Source of the DNA: Massilia terrae
GTDB taxonomy: Bacteria; Pseudomonadota; Gammaproteobacteria; Burkholderiales; Burkholderiaceae_D
NCBI RefSeq assembly: GCF_024753145.1
Contig: NZ_JANUGU010000002.1
Location: forward strand, 496,001 to 560,000
Reading direction: 5' to 3'
Length of the DNA: 64,000 nucleotides
Of the stretch, positions 1 to 8,739 are shown piece after piece. The translations under genes were made by a program, and so were the position numbers. Positions within the stretch are counted from its first letter, which is position 1; every line of letters starts with the position of its first letter. The notes below the pieces were generated by a model. It was not told where the DNA came from, did no database searches, and was given only the letters and a program-made list of their open reading frames with translations.

Positions 1-1542
1 GTCGCACTGCTCTGCACGGAACACTACACCGCGCGCGTGGTCGACCTGCGCCACTACACGCTGGTCGCGCACCTCGTTCTGCTGACGGTGACCGGCTGGC
101 TGGCCGGCACCATCATCATCCTGAGCCGCACACGCTGGGCCTTCGGCGTGCTCGCACTGCCGCTGGTGATGCTGAACTACCTCGCGTCGGGTTTCACGAT
201 GCTGCTCCCGGCCTTCGCATGCATCGCGATTCTCGCGGTGGTGGCATACGCATCGTTCAAGCCCGACCGCCAGTCGCCTCCGGCCGGTGCGGTCATGGCC
301 ATCATGACCGCGCTGCCGCTGCAGGTCGGCTTTTATGTCGCACTTGGCTTGGGCGCGTCGATGCTCTACATGGCCGCGCTGACGGCGACCGGCATGAATC
401 CGGCGAACCGGCCCTCGCTCAACCCCGGCGGCGTATACGCGCTGTCGCACCAGACCAGCCAGCAGGCCCTGGACAGCGGCCTGGCTCTCTCCAACGACCC
501 GCGCATCCCGCAATGGCGCGCCGAGCTACCGGGCCGCCAGCCTACCTTCATCATCCCGTTTGGCCGCCAGTACCCGGTGCACGGCCAGGCCAGCAATCTC
601 GACAAACCCAGCTGGCACGACCCAGGCCGCTCGATCATCTGGAACTTCAGTCACGACACCATGCGCTTCCATGGACGTGATGGGCAAACCGGCGAAGACC
701 GCGGCTGGTTCGGCCTGCACGGCGCCGGCGACACCCAGGCTTTCCCCGCGGTGCCCGTCACGCGGGGCCCGGCCGTGATCCAGGCGCCGCAACAGCTGTA
801 CCTGATCGACTTCAAGACCCAGACGACGCGCCAGCTGCTCGCCCTGTCCGGTAACGAAAAATTCCTGTCGCCGATGCGCAAGGTGCCGGGCACATTCGAT
901 TTCTCGATCACCAACCAGCGCCTGATCGCTCATCCGCCCACCCCGGATGACGGCGCGGGCCTGGTGCCGGCCGCATGGAGCATTGCGCTGCCAGGAGCCG
1001 CGAGCGATCTCGACCGGGTTGACGTTGCCAACCTCAAGGACGGCACCCTGGTCTCCTTCAACTTCGGACGCGCGATGGTGCGCGGCGCCCCTGGATCGGC
1101 ACAGATCGTGATGTTCGTCTCCCCCGACGGCAAAGCGGAACCGCTCGCGCGCCGCCTGCTGGCGCACGACTATCCGGCGCTGTACGAACATGTGGACTGG
1201 TGGACATCCCCGCTACTGCACGCGGTGGTCTCCCTCAAGGACATCGTGTTCGACCGCGGCATCGTGCCTGACCAGGGCGATCCCTGGCATACCGCCGAGC
1301 TGCGCTACCCGCGCCCGCCCATCGTGATCGCCGTGGCCCTGCTGCTGGCCGTGCTGTCCGGTCTCGGTGCGGGCCGCTGGCTGCATTCGAGCACGCTGCC
1401 CGTGCGCGCCAAGGTGGCCTGGATCGTCGCCTGCGTCGTGGCCGGCCTTCCCGCCCTGTTCAGCCTGATGGCGCTGCAGCCACGTCCCGTCCGGCAGACA
1501 CAGGCGCAGGCGGCAACGGCCCCCCGGCCGGTCCTCGCTTGA
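1..1542 (+). CDS. membrane protein of unknown function, 5' end cut by the window
   Basis: The frame is open from the first base, and the first possible internal start is a GTG at 37, so the true start probably lies outside the window. The visible 513 residues have about four hydrophobic segments in the first 130 residues. A long polar stretch follows (roughly 140-420), probably periplasmic and rich in Trp/His/Pro. Two further hydrophobic helices lie near the C terminus (roughly 430-490). I do not recognise a family. The layout of N-terminal helices, a large extracytoplasmic domain and C-terminal helices would suit an envelope protein. The next gene, a lipoprotein, begins about 80 bases downstream in the same direction. 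Confidence 0.7.
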   Translation, partial: VALLCTEHYTARVVDLRHYTLVAHLVLLTVTGWLAGTIIILSRTRWAFGVLALPLVMLNYLASGFTMLLPAFACIAILAVVAYASFKPDRQSPPAGAVMAIMTALPLQVGFYVALGLGASMLYMAALTATGMNPANRPSLNPGGVYALSHQTSQQALDSGLALSNDPRIPQWRAELPGRQPTFIIPFGRQYPVHGQASNLDKPSWHDPGRSIIWNFSHDTMRFHGRDGQTGEDRGWFGLHGAGDTQAFPAVPVTRGPAVIQAPQQLYLIDFKTQTTRQLLALSGNEKFLSPMRKVPGTFDFSITNQRLIAHPPTPDDGAGLVPAAWSIALPGAASDLDRVDVANLKDGTLVSFNFGRAMVRGAPGSAQIVMFVSPDGKAEPLARRLLAHDYPALYEHVDWWTSPLLHAVVSLKDIVFDRGIVPDQGDPWHTAELRYPRPPIVIAVALLLAVLSGLGAGRWLHSSTLPVRAKVAWIVACVVAGLPALFSLMALQPRPVRQTQAQAATAPRPVLA

Positions 1543-1620
1543 TGCCAGACGGGTCGGCTGTTGCCGCCCGCCCCGTTCTTCGTTATATTGGGCGCCGACC
1601 TTCCCTCTGGATCCTTGCCC

Positions 1621-2049
1621 ATGACCACTTCGCGCCTGCTGACCACCCTTGCCCTCGCCTGCGCGCTGGTCGCCTGCCAGAAACAGGAGGCGCCCAAACC
1701 TGTTGCGCCACCCGCGGCCCCGGTGGCGAAGGAGCCGACGCGCGAGGAAGCGATGGCGTCGCTGATGGAGGTGCCGGAGTTGAAGACCATGTCCGAGCAG
1801 ATCGAGAAGAAGTCGCAAGGCAAGACCCACGGCGCGGTGATCGAGGACGATCCGCAGCCGCGCATGGTCGACGGCAAGCCCTATTGGCAGTTCAGCTTCG
1901 TCGAGAATGCGCCCGACGCGGTGCATCGCCGCGCCAGCTTCCTGGTCGCGAAATCGGGCAAGGAGATCCTGGTCGACGACACGCAGACCGGCAAGCTGCT
2001 GACCGTGCCCGAATGGCGGCGCACCGTGCGCCGGATCGAAGCCCACTAA
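1621..2049 (+). CDS. small predicted lipoprotein
   Basis: This encodes 142 residues starting at the ATG at 1621. An upstream in-frame ATG at 1561 would add 20 residues ahead of a perfect signal peptide, so 1621 is preferred. The N terminus is a type II signal sequence ending in the lipobox LVAC, which predicts lipidation at Cys18. The mature part starts Lys/Gln/Pro/Ala-rich and is followed by a compact charged domain with no motif I recognise. It lies 78 bases after the membrane protein gene on the same strand and may be cotranscribed with it. Membrane attachment is a confident inference; function is unknown. Confidence 0.72.
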   Translation: MTTSRLLTTLALACALVACQKQEAPKPVAPPAAPVAKEPTREEAMASLMEVPELKTMSEQIEKKSQGKTHGAVIEDDPQPRMVDGKPYWQFSFVENAPDAVHRRASFLVAKSGKEILVDDTQTGKLLTVPEWRRTVRRIEAH

Positions 2050-2192
2050 TCCAGCCGCGCACGATTGAGACAGCACAAATGGCGAACAGCGGTGCGCCGT
2101 ATCGTGAGACCCAGCCGCTGACCGACTCCGCTACCGCTTCGCCATAAGGCGGTGGTGACCACTCCTCCCTCGGCCAGCGGCGCCTTCGTTCG

Positions 2193-4037
2193 CTAGCTAT
2201 CCAGGTGCGAAATCAGCAGGCGCCGTTCGCGCGCCTCGGCGTCGTTCGCATTGTGCTCATCCACCGAAATACCCACCGACACAATGTCGATCAGCAGCAG
2301 CTGCAATATCCGCGAAATCATCGACAGGAAGGTCGAGCTGTCTTCGGCATGTTCCACCGCCAGTACCACGCCGGCCTTGCGCGCCATGGCCGAGTGGCCA
2401 TTGCCGATCGCGATGATGTCAGCGCCGGCGGCGCGCGCCGCATCCATCGCCGCCAGCAGTTCCGGCGCAGTGCCGGAATTGGATACGGCAATCACCACGT
2501 CGCCGGGCCGCAGCAATTCGGCCGCCATCTTGAGCAGGTGGCCGTCGCCGTACACGGTGGTCGGAATGCGGAAACGGAAGAACTTGTGCTGGCCATCCAG
2601 CGCCACCACGCTGGCGTCGCCCATCGCGTAGAACTCGACGCGGTTGGCGCGGCTTACCAGTTCGATGGCGCGGTCGACCGCGCGCACGTCGAGCTGGTCG
2701 CGGAATTTCAAAATGGCGGAAACAGTATTGTCGATCACCTTGGCCGACAGGTCGTGCGTGCTGTCGCTGCCGCGCACCTGGCTGTGGCGCACCGGGATCG
2801 CGCCCGTCAGGCTGCTCGCGAACTTGAGCTTGAACTCCGCCAGGCCCGAGAAGCCGAGCGAGCGGCAGAAGCGGATCACGGTCGGCTGGCTCACTTCGGC
2901 CGTGCGCGCGATGTCGGCGATCGGCTCGTTCAGCACGAGGCGCGGCTGTTCCAGCACCAGCGCCGCCACGCGCTGTTCGGCCGGGGTCAGGGTTGCGCGC
3001 ATCTGGCGCACGCGCTCCATCAGCGTGTTGGCGCCGGTGCGGCCGCGCAGGTGCTCGGCCAGGATCGAAGCCACGCCATGGAAGGCAGGGTTGGGTGTGG
3101 TGATGACGAAGGTCGGGATGTCCGACAGGTAGGTGGAGAAGCGGCCCTTGGCTTCGAAGCGCGCGCGGAACGGCGAGCGCGCGAACCACTCGCCCATGCG
3201 CGGCACGATGCCGCCGCCGATGAAGATGCCGCCGAAGGCGCCCAGCGTCACCCCCAGGTTGGCGGCGGCGCCGCCCAGCATGCCACAGAAGCACTCCAGC
3301 ACCTCCAGGCACAGCGGGTCATTCTGCTCCAGCGCGCCGCTGATGATGTCGGCGGCGCTGCGCGGCGGGGCGGACACGCCGTTGCGCCGCGCGAGCGCTT
3401 CGTAAATCAGCTCCATGCCCGGTCCGGAGATGATGCGTTCGTTCGACACGTGGCGCCACTCGCGCCAGGCATATTGCAGGATCGCGAACTCGCGTTCGTC
3501 GGCGGGCGCGAAGTTCACGTGGCCGCCTTCGCTGCCCAGCGTGACGAAACCGTCCTCGGTCGGGATCACGGCCGACACGCCGAGGCCGGTGCCGGGACCG
3601 AGCAGGCCCACCACCGCGTTCTGCGCGGGCAACCCGCCGCCTACCTGCATCAGGTCCGATGGAGCCAAAGACGGAATCGCCATCGCCAGCGCCGTGAAGT
3701 CATTCACGATCAGGAGCGTGGCCAGCCCCAGCTCGCGGCGCACCGCGTCGGTGGAGAACTCCCAGGCGCGGTTGGTCATGCGCACCTGGTCGCCGCTGAC
3801 GGGATAGGCAATCGCCAGCGCCGCGTGCTGCAACTTGATCTCCGCGTGGTCGGCGAGGTAAAAACGCAGCAGCTCGACGATGCCGTCGAACTCCGCGCAT
3901 TTGAGCACGGCGACGTGGCGGAACGTGCGCGGCGCGACCTGCAGCGCCAGGCGCGCGTGCGTGGCCCCGATGTCCGCGACCAGGCGCGGGCCATCGGCGA
4001 ACGCCTGCTGTTCAGCCGCCTCCGCCGCGCGCGCCAT
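2193..4037 (-). CDS. glucokinase fused to an RpiR/HexR-type regulator (paralog 1)
   Basis: The 614-residue protein has two parts. Residues ~15-335 are a bacterial Glk-type glucokinase (ATP + glucose to glucose-6-phosphate), with GATHAR at 24-29, NDF at 112-114, GPGTGLG at 147-153, GSEGGHVNF at 168-176 and GGGIVPR near 274. Residues ~338-614 are an RpiR-family regulator: a helix-turn-helix around 370-400 (SQPTVIRFCRSLGF), then a SIS sugar-phosphate domain with GDAS at 473-476 and SNSG at 519-522. Such fusions are known in Burkholderiales. The start codon overlaps the stop of the upstream alpha-glucosidase gene as ATGA, so translation is probably coupled and expression should follow the control region at 5657-5885. 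The likely role is to phosphorylate glucose released from maltodextrins and to sense a hexose-derived phosphate. HexR-like specificity is an inference. Confidence 0.92.
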   Translation of the reverse strand: MARAAEAAEQQAFADGPRLVADIGATHARLALQVAPRTFRHVAVLKCAEFDGIVELLRFYLADHAEIKLQHAALAIAYPVSGDQVRMTNRAWEFSTDAVRRELGLATLLIVNDFTALAMAIPSLAPSDLMQVGGGLPAQNAVVGLLGPGTGLGVSAVIPTEDGFVTLGSEGGHVNFAPADEREFAILQYAWREWRHVSNERIISGPGMELIYEALARRNGVSAPPRSAADIISGALEQNDPLCLEVLECFCGMLGGAAANLGVTLGAFGGIFIGGGIVPRMGEWFARSPFRARFEAKGRFSTYLSDIPTFVITTPNPAFHGVASILAEHLRGRTGANTLMERVRQMRATLTPAEQRVAALVLEQPRLVLNEPIADIARTAEVSQPTVIRFCRSLGFSGLAEFKLKFASSLTGAIPVRHSQVRGSDSTHDLSAKVIDNTVSAILKFRDQLDVRAVDRAIELVSRANRVEFYAMGDASVVALDGQHKFFRFRIPTTVYGDGHLLKMAAELLRPGDVVIAVSNSGTAPELLAAMDAARAAGADIIAIGNGHSAMARKAGVVLAVEHAEDSSTFLSMISRILQLLLIDIVSVGISVDEHNANDAEARERRLLISHLDS

Positions 4038-5656
4038 CAGCGGGCCTTGCCGAACCAGGCGCCGTACGGCGGCAGCGTCACGCGGCCAGCACCGGCGGAC
4101 CCCGGCAGGCCATGACCGGCCAGGTCATCCGCTTGCGCGGCCTCGGGCCAGTCGAAGCTCACTTCCTTGTCGCCGAAGTTGAAAGCGGCCAGCACCGGTT
4201 TCTCGCCATCGAGGTCGCGGCGCAGCGCCAGCACTGGTTCCGGCGCGTCGAAGAACGCGATCTCGCCGCGCGTTAGCTGCGGCTGCTGGCGGCGCCAGGC
4301 GATGAAGCGGCGCGCGAAATTCAGCGCCGAATCCGGATCCTGGTCCTGCACCGCCGCGGCCTTGGGCAGGTGCGACTTGTCGACCGGGAGCCACGGCGTG
4401 CCGGTGGTGAAGCCGGCGTCGGGCGCCTCGCTGGTCCACGGCATCGGCGTGCGGCAGCCATCGCGGCCCTTGAACTCGGGCCAGAAGGTGATGCCGTACG
4501 GGTCCTGCAGCAGTTCGTAAGGCACGTCCGCTTCGGTCAGCGCCAGCTCGTCGCCCTGGTACAGGCAGGGCGTGCCCTTCAGCGAGGACTGCATCGCCAG
4601 GATCATCTTCGCGAACGAAGCCGGCGGATTGGCGCCGCCCCAGCGCGTCATCACGCGGATGCTGTCGTGGTTACCGACCGACCAGGAGGCCCAGCCGCCC
4701 TTCACGCGCGCCTCGAAATCCTCGACCTGCTTGCGGATGTAGGCGGCCGAGAACTCGGGCGTGAGCAGGTTGAAGCTGTAGGCCATGTGCAGCTTGTCGC
4801 CGCCCGAGGTGTAGTCGGCCATCACGGCCAGCGAATCGTCAGCGCCCACTTCGCCGATCGCGATCGCGCCGAATTCGTTGAGCAGCGCGCGAATGCGGCG
4901 CAGGTAGCCGATGTTCTCGGGCTGGGTCTTGTCGTACACGTGGCTCTGCATGCCGTACGGGTTGACGTCGGTGACGGTCGCGGTATCGCGCTTGGTGGCC
5001 GGCGGGTTGCTGCGCAGCTGGCGGTCGTGGAAGTGGAAGTTACACGCGTCCATGCGCACGCCGTCGACGCCGCGCTCCAGCCAGAAACGCATGCTGTCCA
5101 ACATGGCCTGCTGGACTTCCGGGTTATGGAAGTTGAGGTCCGGCTGGCTGGTGAGGAAGTTGTGCAGGTAGTACTGGCGGCGCCGGCTATCCCACTGCCA
5201 CGACGAGCCGCCGAACACGGACAGCCAGTTGTTGGGCGGATTCCCGTCCGGGAGCGGGTCGGCCCACACATACCAGTCGGCCTTGGGATTGTCGCGGCTC
5301 TTGCGGCTCTCCACGAACCACGGATGCGCTTCGGCCGTGTGCGATTGCACCTGGTCGATCATGATCTTCAGGCCCAGGCCATGCGCCTTCGCGACCAGCT
5401 TGTCGAAGTCGGCCAGGGCGCCGAACAATGGGTCGACGTCGCAGTAATCCGAGATGTCGTAGCCGAAGTCCTTCATCGGTGATTTGAAGAACGGCGACAG
5501 CCACACGATGTCCACACCCAGGCTCGCGATGTAGTCGAGCTTCTCGGTGATGCCGGGCAGGTCGCCGACGCCGTCACCGTTGGTGTCGAGATAGCTGCGG
5601 GGATAAACCTGGTAGATGATGGCTTCGCGCCACCATGGAGTCTGGGTGCTCTGCAT
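4037..5656 (-). CDS. GH13 alpha-glucosidase, cytoplasmic
   Basis: The 539-residue protein has no signal peptide. It begins with the GH13 oligo-1,6-/alpha-glucosidase pattern (WWREAIIYQVYPRS) and carries NGDGVGDL near 26-33, DQVQSHT near 101-107, the nucleophile Asp203 in GVRMDA, the acid Glu269 in IGEVG and the transition-state Asp331 in VGNHDS. Its length and motifs fit GH13 subfamily 23 alpha-glucosidases, which release glucose from maltose and short maltodextrins. It is the first gene of a two-gene minus-strand operon with the Glk-RpiR fusion: the product glucose is the substrate of the next protein. It is divergent from the pullulanase-type gene. A TGTA-N7-TACA palindrome (5681-5695) lies just upstream of its ATG. 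Confidence 0.93.
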   Translation of the reverse strand: MQSTQTPWWREAIIYQVYPRSYLDTNGDGVGDLPGITEKLDYIASLGVDIVWLSPFFKSPMKDFGYDISDYCDVDPLFGALADFDKLVAKAHGLGLKIMIDQVQSHTAEAHPWFVESRKSRDNPKADWYVWADPLPDGNPPNNWLSVFGGSSWQWDSRRRQYYLHNFLTSQPDLNFHNPEVQQAMLDSMRFWLERGVDGVRMDACNFHFHDRQLRSNPPATKRDTATVTDVNPYGMQSHVYDKTQPENIGYLRRIRALLNEFGAIAIGEVGADDSLAVMADYTSGGDKLHMAYSFNLLTPEFSAAYIRKQVEDFEARVKGGWASWSVGNHDSIRVMTRWGGANPPASFAKMILAMQSSLKGTPCLYQGDELALTEADVPYELLQDPYGITFWPEFKGRDGCRTPMPWTSEAPDAGFTTGTPWLPVDKSHLPKAAAVQDQDPDSALNFARRFIAWRRQQPQLTRGEIAFFDAPEPVLALRRDLDGEKPVLAAFNFGDKEVSFDWPEAAQADDLAGHGLPGSAGAGRVTLPPYGAWFGKAR

Positions 5657-5680
5657 GGGATTGTCCGGCTGTTACTGAAT

Positions 5681-5695
5681 TGTAGAGAATATACA
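5681..5695. promoter_or_regulatory. weak candidate RpiR/HexR-type operator near the alpha-glucosidase start
   Basis: TGTAGAGAATATACA keeps the outer TGTA-N7-TACA symmetry of the stronger palindromes at 5803, 15546 and 24502 but not their inner bases. It lies 25-39 bases upstream of the alpha-glucosidase ATG. Found by eye; a chance match is possible. Confidence 0.3.
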
Positions 5696-5802
5696 GCAGC
5701 AGAATCCGTTTTACAAATATCCGCAGAGAACGTGGATTTCGCAATTTACCATTTATATTCAGGCACTTAGTGTTATTTTTATGCTTGCACTGGCCGCCGC
5801 GC

Positions 5803-5817
5803 GGTAGTCAAACTACA
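5803..5817. promoter_or_regulatory. candidate RpiR/HexR-type operator (GTAGT-CAA-ACTAC)
   Basis: A perfect 5-bp inverted repeat with a 3-base spacer. The 15-mer GGTAGTCAAACTACA differs from TGTAGTNNNACTACA only at the first base. It lies about 70 bases upstream of the pullulanase-type gene, in the AT-rich divergent region shared with the alpha-glucosidase/Glk-RpiR operon. Near-identical sequences occur at 15546-15560 and 24502-24516, both also in divergent promoter regions of maltodextrin genes. Confidence 0.55.
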
Positions 5818-5885
5818 TAAATTTTTCGCGTTCATGGCAATTTTCTGTTGCCAAGATACTCAGGCTGGGCATAGCATCCCAAGCC

Positions 5886-8600
5886 ATGAACCACGCCCGC
5901 CTCGCCACCCTGCTCGCCCTCGCCTGCGCCTGCGCCTGCGACTTCGTCCACGCCGAGATCGCCATCAGCGCCTGCGCGGTTCCCAACCAGTCGATGCGCG
6001 AGTACCGCGCGCTGCCGCCTGCGCTGGACGCGCGCGCCGTGTGGCTCGATCGTGGCCACATCAAGTGGCCCGGCGCCGATCCAAAGGCAAGCTACAAGCT
6101 GTACTACTCGGCAAGCGGCATCGTCTGGCCGTCCGTCGGCGGCTATATTCCTTACGCGAGTTCGATAGCGCTGGAGGCGTTCACCGGCAGCCTCCGCGCC
6201 GATGTCGCTCAGCGCTTCAAGTACGTCGGCGACGGGCCGGTGCTGTCGCTGCGGGCCGACGATCTCGCGCGCGTGCCCGAGGTGCTGCGCGGCCAGGCGG
6301 TGCTGGTCGAGGAAGACAGCGACGGCAGGGTGCGCGCGGCGACACGGCTGCAGGCAGCGGGCGCGCTGGACGACATCTACGCCGCCGCCGGCAGCATGAC
6401 AGGCCTGGGCGTCACGCCGACCCGTAGCGCGACGCGGTTCGAGGTGTGGGCGCCGACCGCGCAACAGGCAGCCGTCTGCGTGTACGACGGCGCGGAAGGC
6501 AGTGCGTCGTCCATCGCCCAGATGAAGTTCGATCCGGTCACCGGCGCCTGGAGCGCGAGCCTGCCGGGCGACCTGTCGGGCCGCTACTATCGCTACGCCG
6601 TCGATGTCGTCGTCGATGGCATGGGCGTGGTCACCAACCTGGTCACCGATCCCTACTCGGTAAGCCTGAACACCGATTCGAAGCGCAGCTACATCGCGGA
6701 CCTGGCCTCGCCCGCACTGAAGCCGAAAGGCTGGGACAGTACGCCCAGCCCTGCAAGCGTCAAGGCGCAGACCGACATGACGGTCTACGAACTTCATGTG
6801 CGCGACTTCTCGATCAACGACCCGACCGTGAGCGCTGCGCACCGGGGCAGGTACATGGCCTTCACCGAGACGCAATCGAACGGCATGCGCCACCTCGAAG
6901 CGCTGGCGAGGGCCGGGCTCACCGACGTGCACCTGCTGCCCGTGTACGACTTCGGCAGCGTGCCCGAAAGCGCTTGCGCGGCGCCATCCCCATCCGGCGA
7001 GCCGGACGGCGAAACGCAGCAGGCGCTGGTGCGCAGGACCGCCGAAACCGACTGCTTCAACTGGGGCTATGACCCGGTCCACTACAACGCGCCCGAGGGC
7101 AGCTACGCGACCGATCCATCGGATGGCGCGCGCCGCATCATCGAGTTCCGCCAGATGGTCCAGAGCCTGCACCGCGCCGGGCTGCGCGTTGGCATGGACG
7201 TCGTCTTCAACCACACCTTCGCCGCGGGCGAGAAAGCGAAGTCGGTCCTCGATCGCATCGTGCCCGGCTACTACCACCGGCTCGATGCCACGGGCAAGGT
7301 CGAACAGTCGACCTGCTGCGACAACACGGCCACCGAAAACCTCATGATGGGCAAGCTCATGATCGATTCGGTGACGCAGTGGGCAACGCAATACAAGATC
7401 GATTCCTTCCGCTTCGACCTGATGGGCCACCAGCCGCGCGCCGTGATGGAACTGCTGAAGAAGCGCGTCGATACGGCGGCCAAGCGTGCGATCCCGCTGA
7501 TCGGCGAGGGCTGGAATTTCGGCGAAGTCGCCAACGGCGCGCGCTTTGTGCAGGCGTCGCAGCTGTCGCTGAACGGCAGCGGCATCGGCACTTTCAACGA
7601 CCGCGAGCGCGATGCGGTGCGCGGCGGATCGGCGGGAGACTCCGGCATCGACATGTTCCGGCGCCAGGGTTACGTCAACGGCTTGTACTACGATCCGAAC
7701 GCGCAGGCGTCGGGCACCAAGGTCGACCTGATGCGCAGCGCCGACATGGTGCGTGCGGGACTTGCCGGCTCGGTGCGCAGCTATCGCCTGATGACGGCGG
7801 ATGACCGCATCGTTCCCTTGGCCGGCATCGATTACGGCGGCCAGCCTGCAGGCTATGCGAGCGAATCCGGAGAGACGGTGAACTACGTCGAGAACCACGA
7901 CAACCAGACCCTGTTCGACATCGACGTGCTCAAGCTGCCCATCGCCACCAGCAGCGACGACCGCGCGCGGGTGCAGGTGCTGGCGATGGCGATCGATGCG
8001 TTCAGCCAGGGCGTCGCCTACTTCCATGCGGGGATCGATATCCTGCGCTCGAAGTCGCTCGACCGGAACAGCTTCAATTCCGGCGACTGGTTCAATCGCA
8101 TCGACTGGAGCTATCGGGATAACTACTTTGGCAGCGGGCTGCCGCCGGCGGATGACAATGGCAAGGACTGGCCTTTGTTAAAGCCGCTGCTGGGCAATGC
8201 GGCGATCAAGCCCTCGCCTTCAGACATCGCGTTTGCGCGGGATGGGTTTCGGGATTTGCTGCGGATTCGCGCCAGCTCGACCTTGTTCAGGATGCGGACA
8301 GCCGCGGATATCTCGCGGCGGCTGAGGTTCTTCAATACCGGATCGGCACAAGAGCCGACGGTGATTGCGGCGCATCTGGATGGGCGTGGTTATGCGGGGG
8401 CGCGGTTTGCGGGGATCACTTACCTGATCAACGTGGACAAGGTGGCGCATACCGTCGCCGACCCGCAGGCGCGCGGGAAGCGGATGCGGGTGCATCCGGG
8501 GCATACTGCGGATAAGCGGGCAATGGGGGCGAAGTTTGACAGCGCGAGCGGGGCGTTCACGGTGCCGGCGAGGACGGCGGTGGTGTTTGTCGAGGGCTGA
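5886..8600 (+). CDS. pullulanase-type alpha-1,6-glucosidase (GH13), exported
   Basis: The 904-residue protein starts with an Ala/Cys-rich signal peptide (residues 1 to about 23, ending VHA). Two Ig-like/CBM-like regions follow: a pullulanase-N2-type segment with ARAVWLDRGHIKWPG, and a CBM48-type segment around 175-260 with TRFEVWAPTAQQ. The GH13 barrel carries the pullulanase signature FNWGYDP at 391-397, nucleophile Asp511 in SFRFDLMGHQ, acid Glu541 in IGEGWNFGE and Asp672 in VENHDNQ. It should cleave alpha-1,6 branch points of pullulan- or amylopectin-derived oligosaccharides. A lipoprotein form is not obvious despite the Cys residues in the signal region. The gene is monocistronic, followed by a palindromic repeat, with candidate operator 5803-5817 upstream. 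GC-rich third positions increase towards the 3' end. Confidence 0.92.
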   Translation: MNHARLATLLALACACACDFVHAEIAISACAVPNQSMREYRALPPALDARAVWLDRGHIKWPGADPKASYKLYYSASGIVWPSVGGYIPYASSIALEAFTGSLRADVAQRFKYVGDGPVLSLRADDLARVPEVLRGQAVLVEEDSDGRVRAATRLQAAGALDDIYAAAGSMTGLGVTPTRSATRFEVWAPTAQQAAVCVYDGAEGSASSIAQMKFDPVTGAWSASLPGDLSGRYYRYAVDVVVDGMGVVTNLVTDPYSVSLNTDSKRSYIADLASPALKPKGWDSTPSPASVKAQTDMTVYELHVRDFSINDPTVSAAHRGRYMAFTETQSNGMRHLEALARAGLTDVHLLPVYDFGSVPESACAAPSPSGEPDGETQQALVRRTAETDCFNWGYDPVHYNAPEGSYATDPSDGARRIIEFRQMVQSLHRAGLRVGMDVVFNHTFAAGEKAKSVLDRIVPGYYHRLDATGKVEQSTCCDNTATENLMMGKLMIDSVTQWATQYKIDSFRFDLMGHQPRAVMELLKKRVDTAAKRAIPLIGEGWNFGEVANGARFVQASQLSLNGSGIGTFNDRERDAVRGGSAGDSGIDMFRRQGYVNGLYYDPNAQASGTKVDLMRSADMVRAGLAGSVRSYRLMTADDRIVPLAGIDYGGQPAGYASESGETVNYVENHDNQTLFDIDVLKLPIATSSDDRARVQVLAMAIDAFSQGVAYFHAGIDILRSKSLDRNSFNSGDWFNRIDWSYRDNYFGSGLPPADDNGKDWPLLKPLLGNAAIKPSPSDIAFARDGFRDLLRIRASSTLFRMRTAADISRRLRFFNTGSAQEPTVIAAHLDGRGYAGARFAGITYLINVDKVAHTVADPQARGKRMRVHPGHTADKRAMGAKFDSASGAFTVPARTAVVFVEG

Positions 8601-8627
8601 GGGGTGCCGCGCGGCTGTTCACGCGGT

Positions 8628-8716
8628 CTATGGGTCCCGGCCTTCGCCGGGACGACGGTCTTGAGTTAACCACTTAATTTAAACAACGTCGTCCCGGCGA
8701 AGGCCGGGACCCATAG
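8628..8716. repeat. palindromic intergenic repeat pair, type A
   Basis: Two copies of the unit GTCCCGGC-N4-GCCGGGAC, each flanked by CGTC and CCCATAG, face each other across about 30 AT-rich bases. The whole element can form a long hairpin. It sits between the convergent ends of the pullulanase-type gene and Glk-RpiR paralog 2. Other type A copies are at 17766, 28738, 48543 and 63780. Confidence 0.9.
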
Positions 8717-8739
8717 ACACGCTGAGCTGTCGAACCGCC

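Noticed and set aside
5832..8027. Minus-strand open frame opposite the pullulanase-type gene
   Set aside because: Low-complexity antisense translation; catalytic motifs are on the plus strand.
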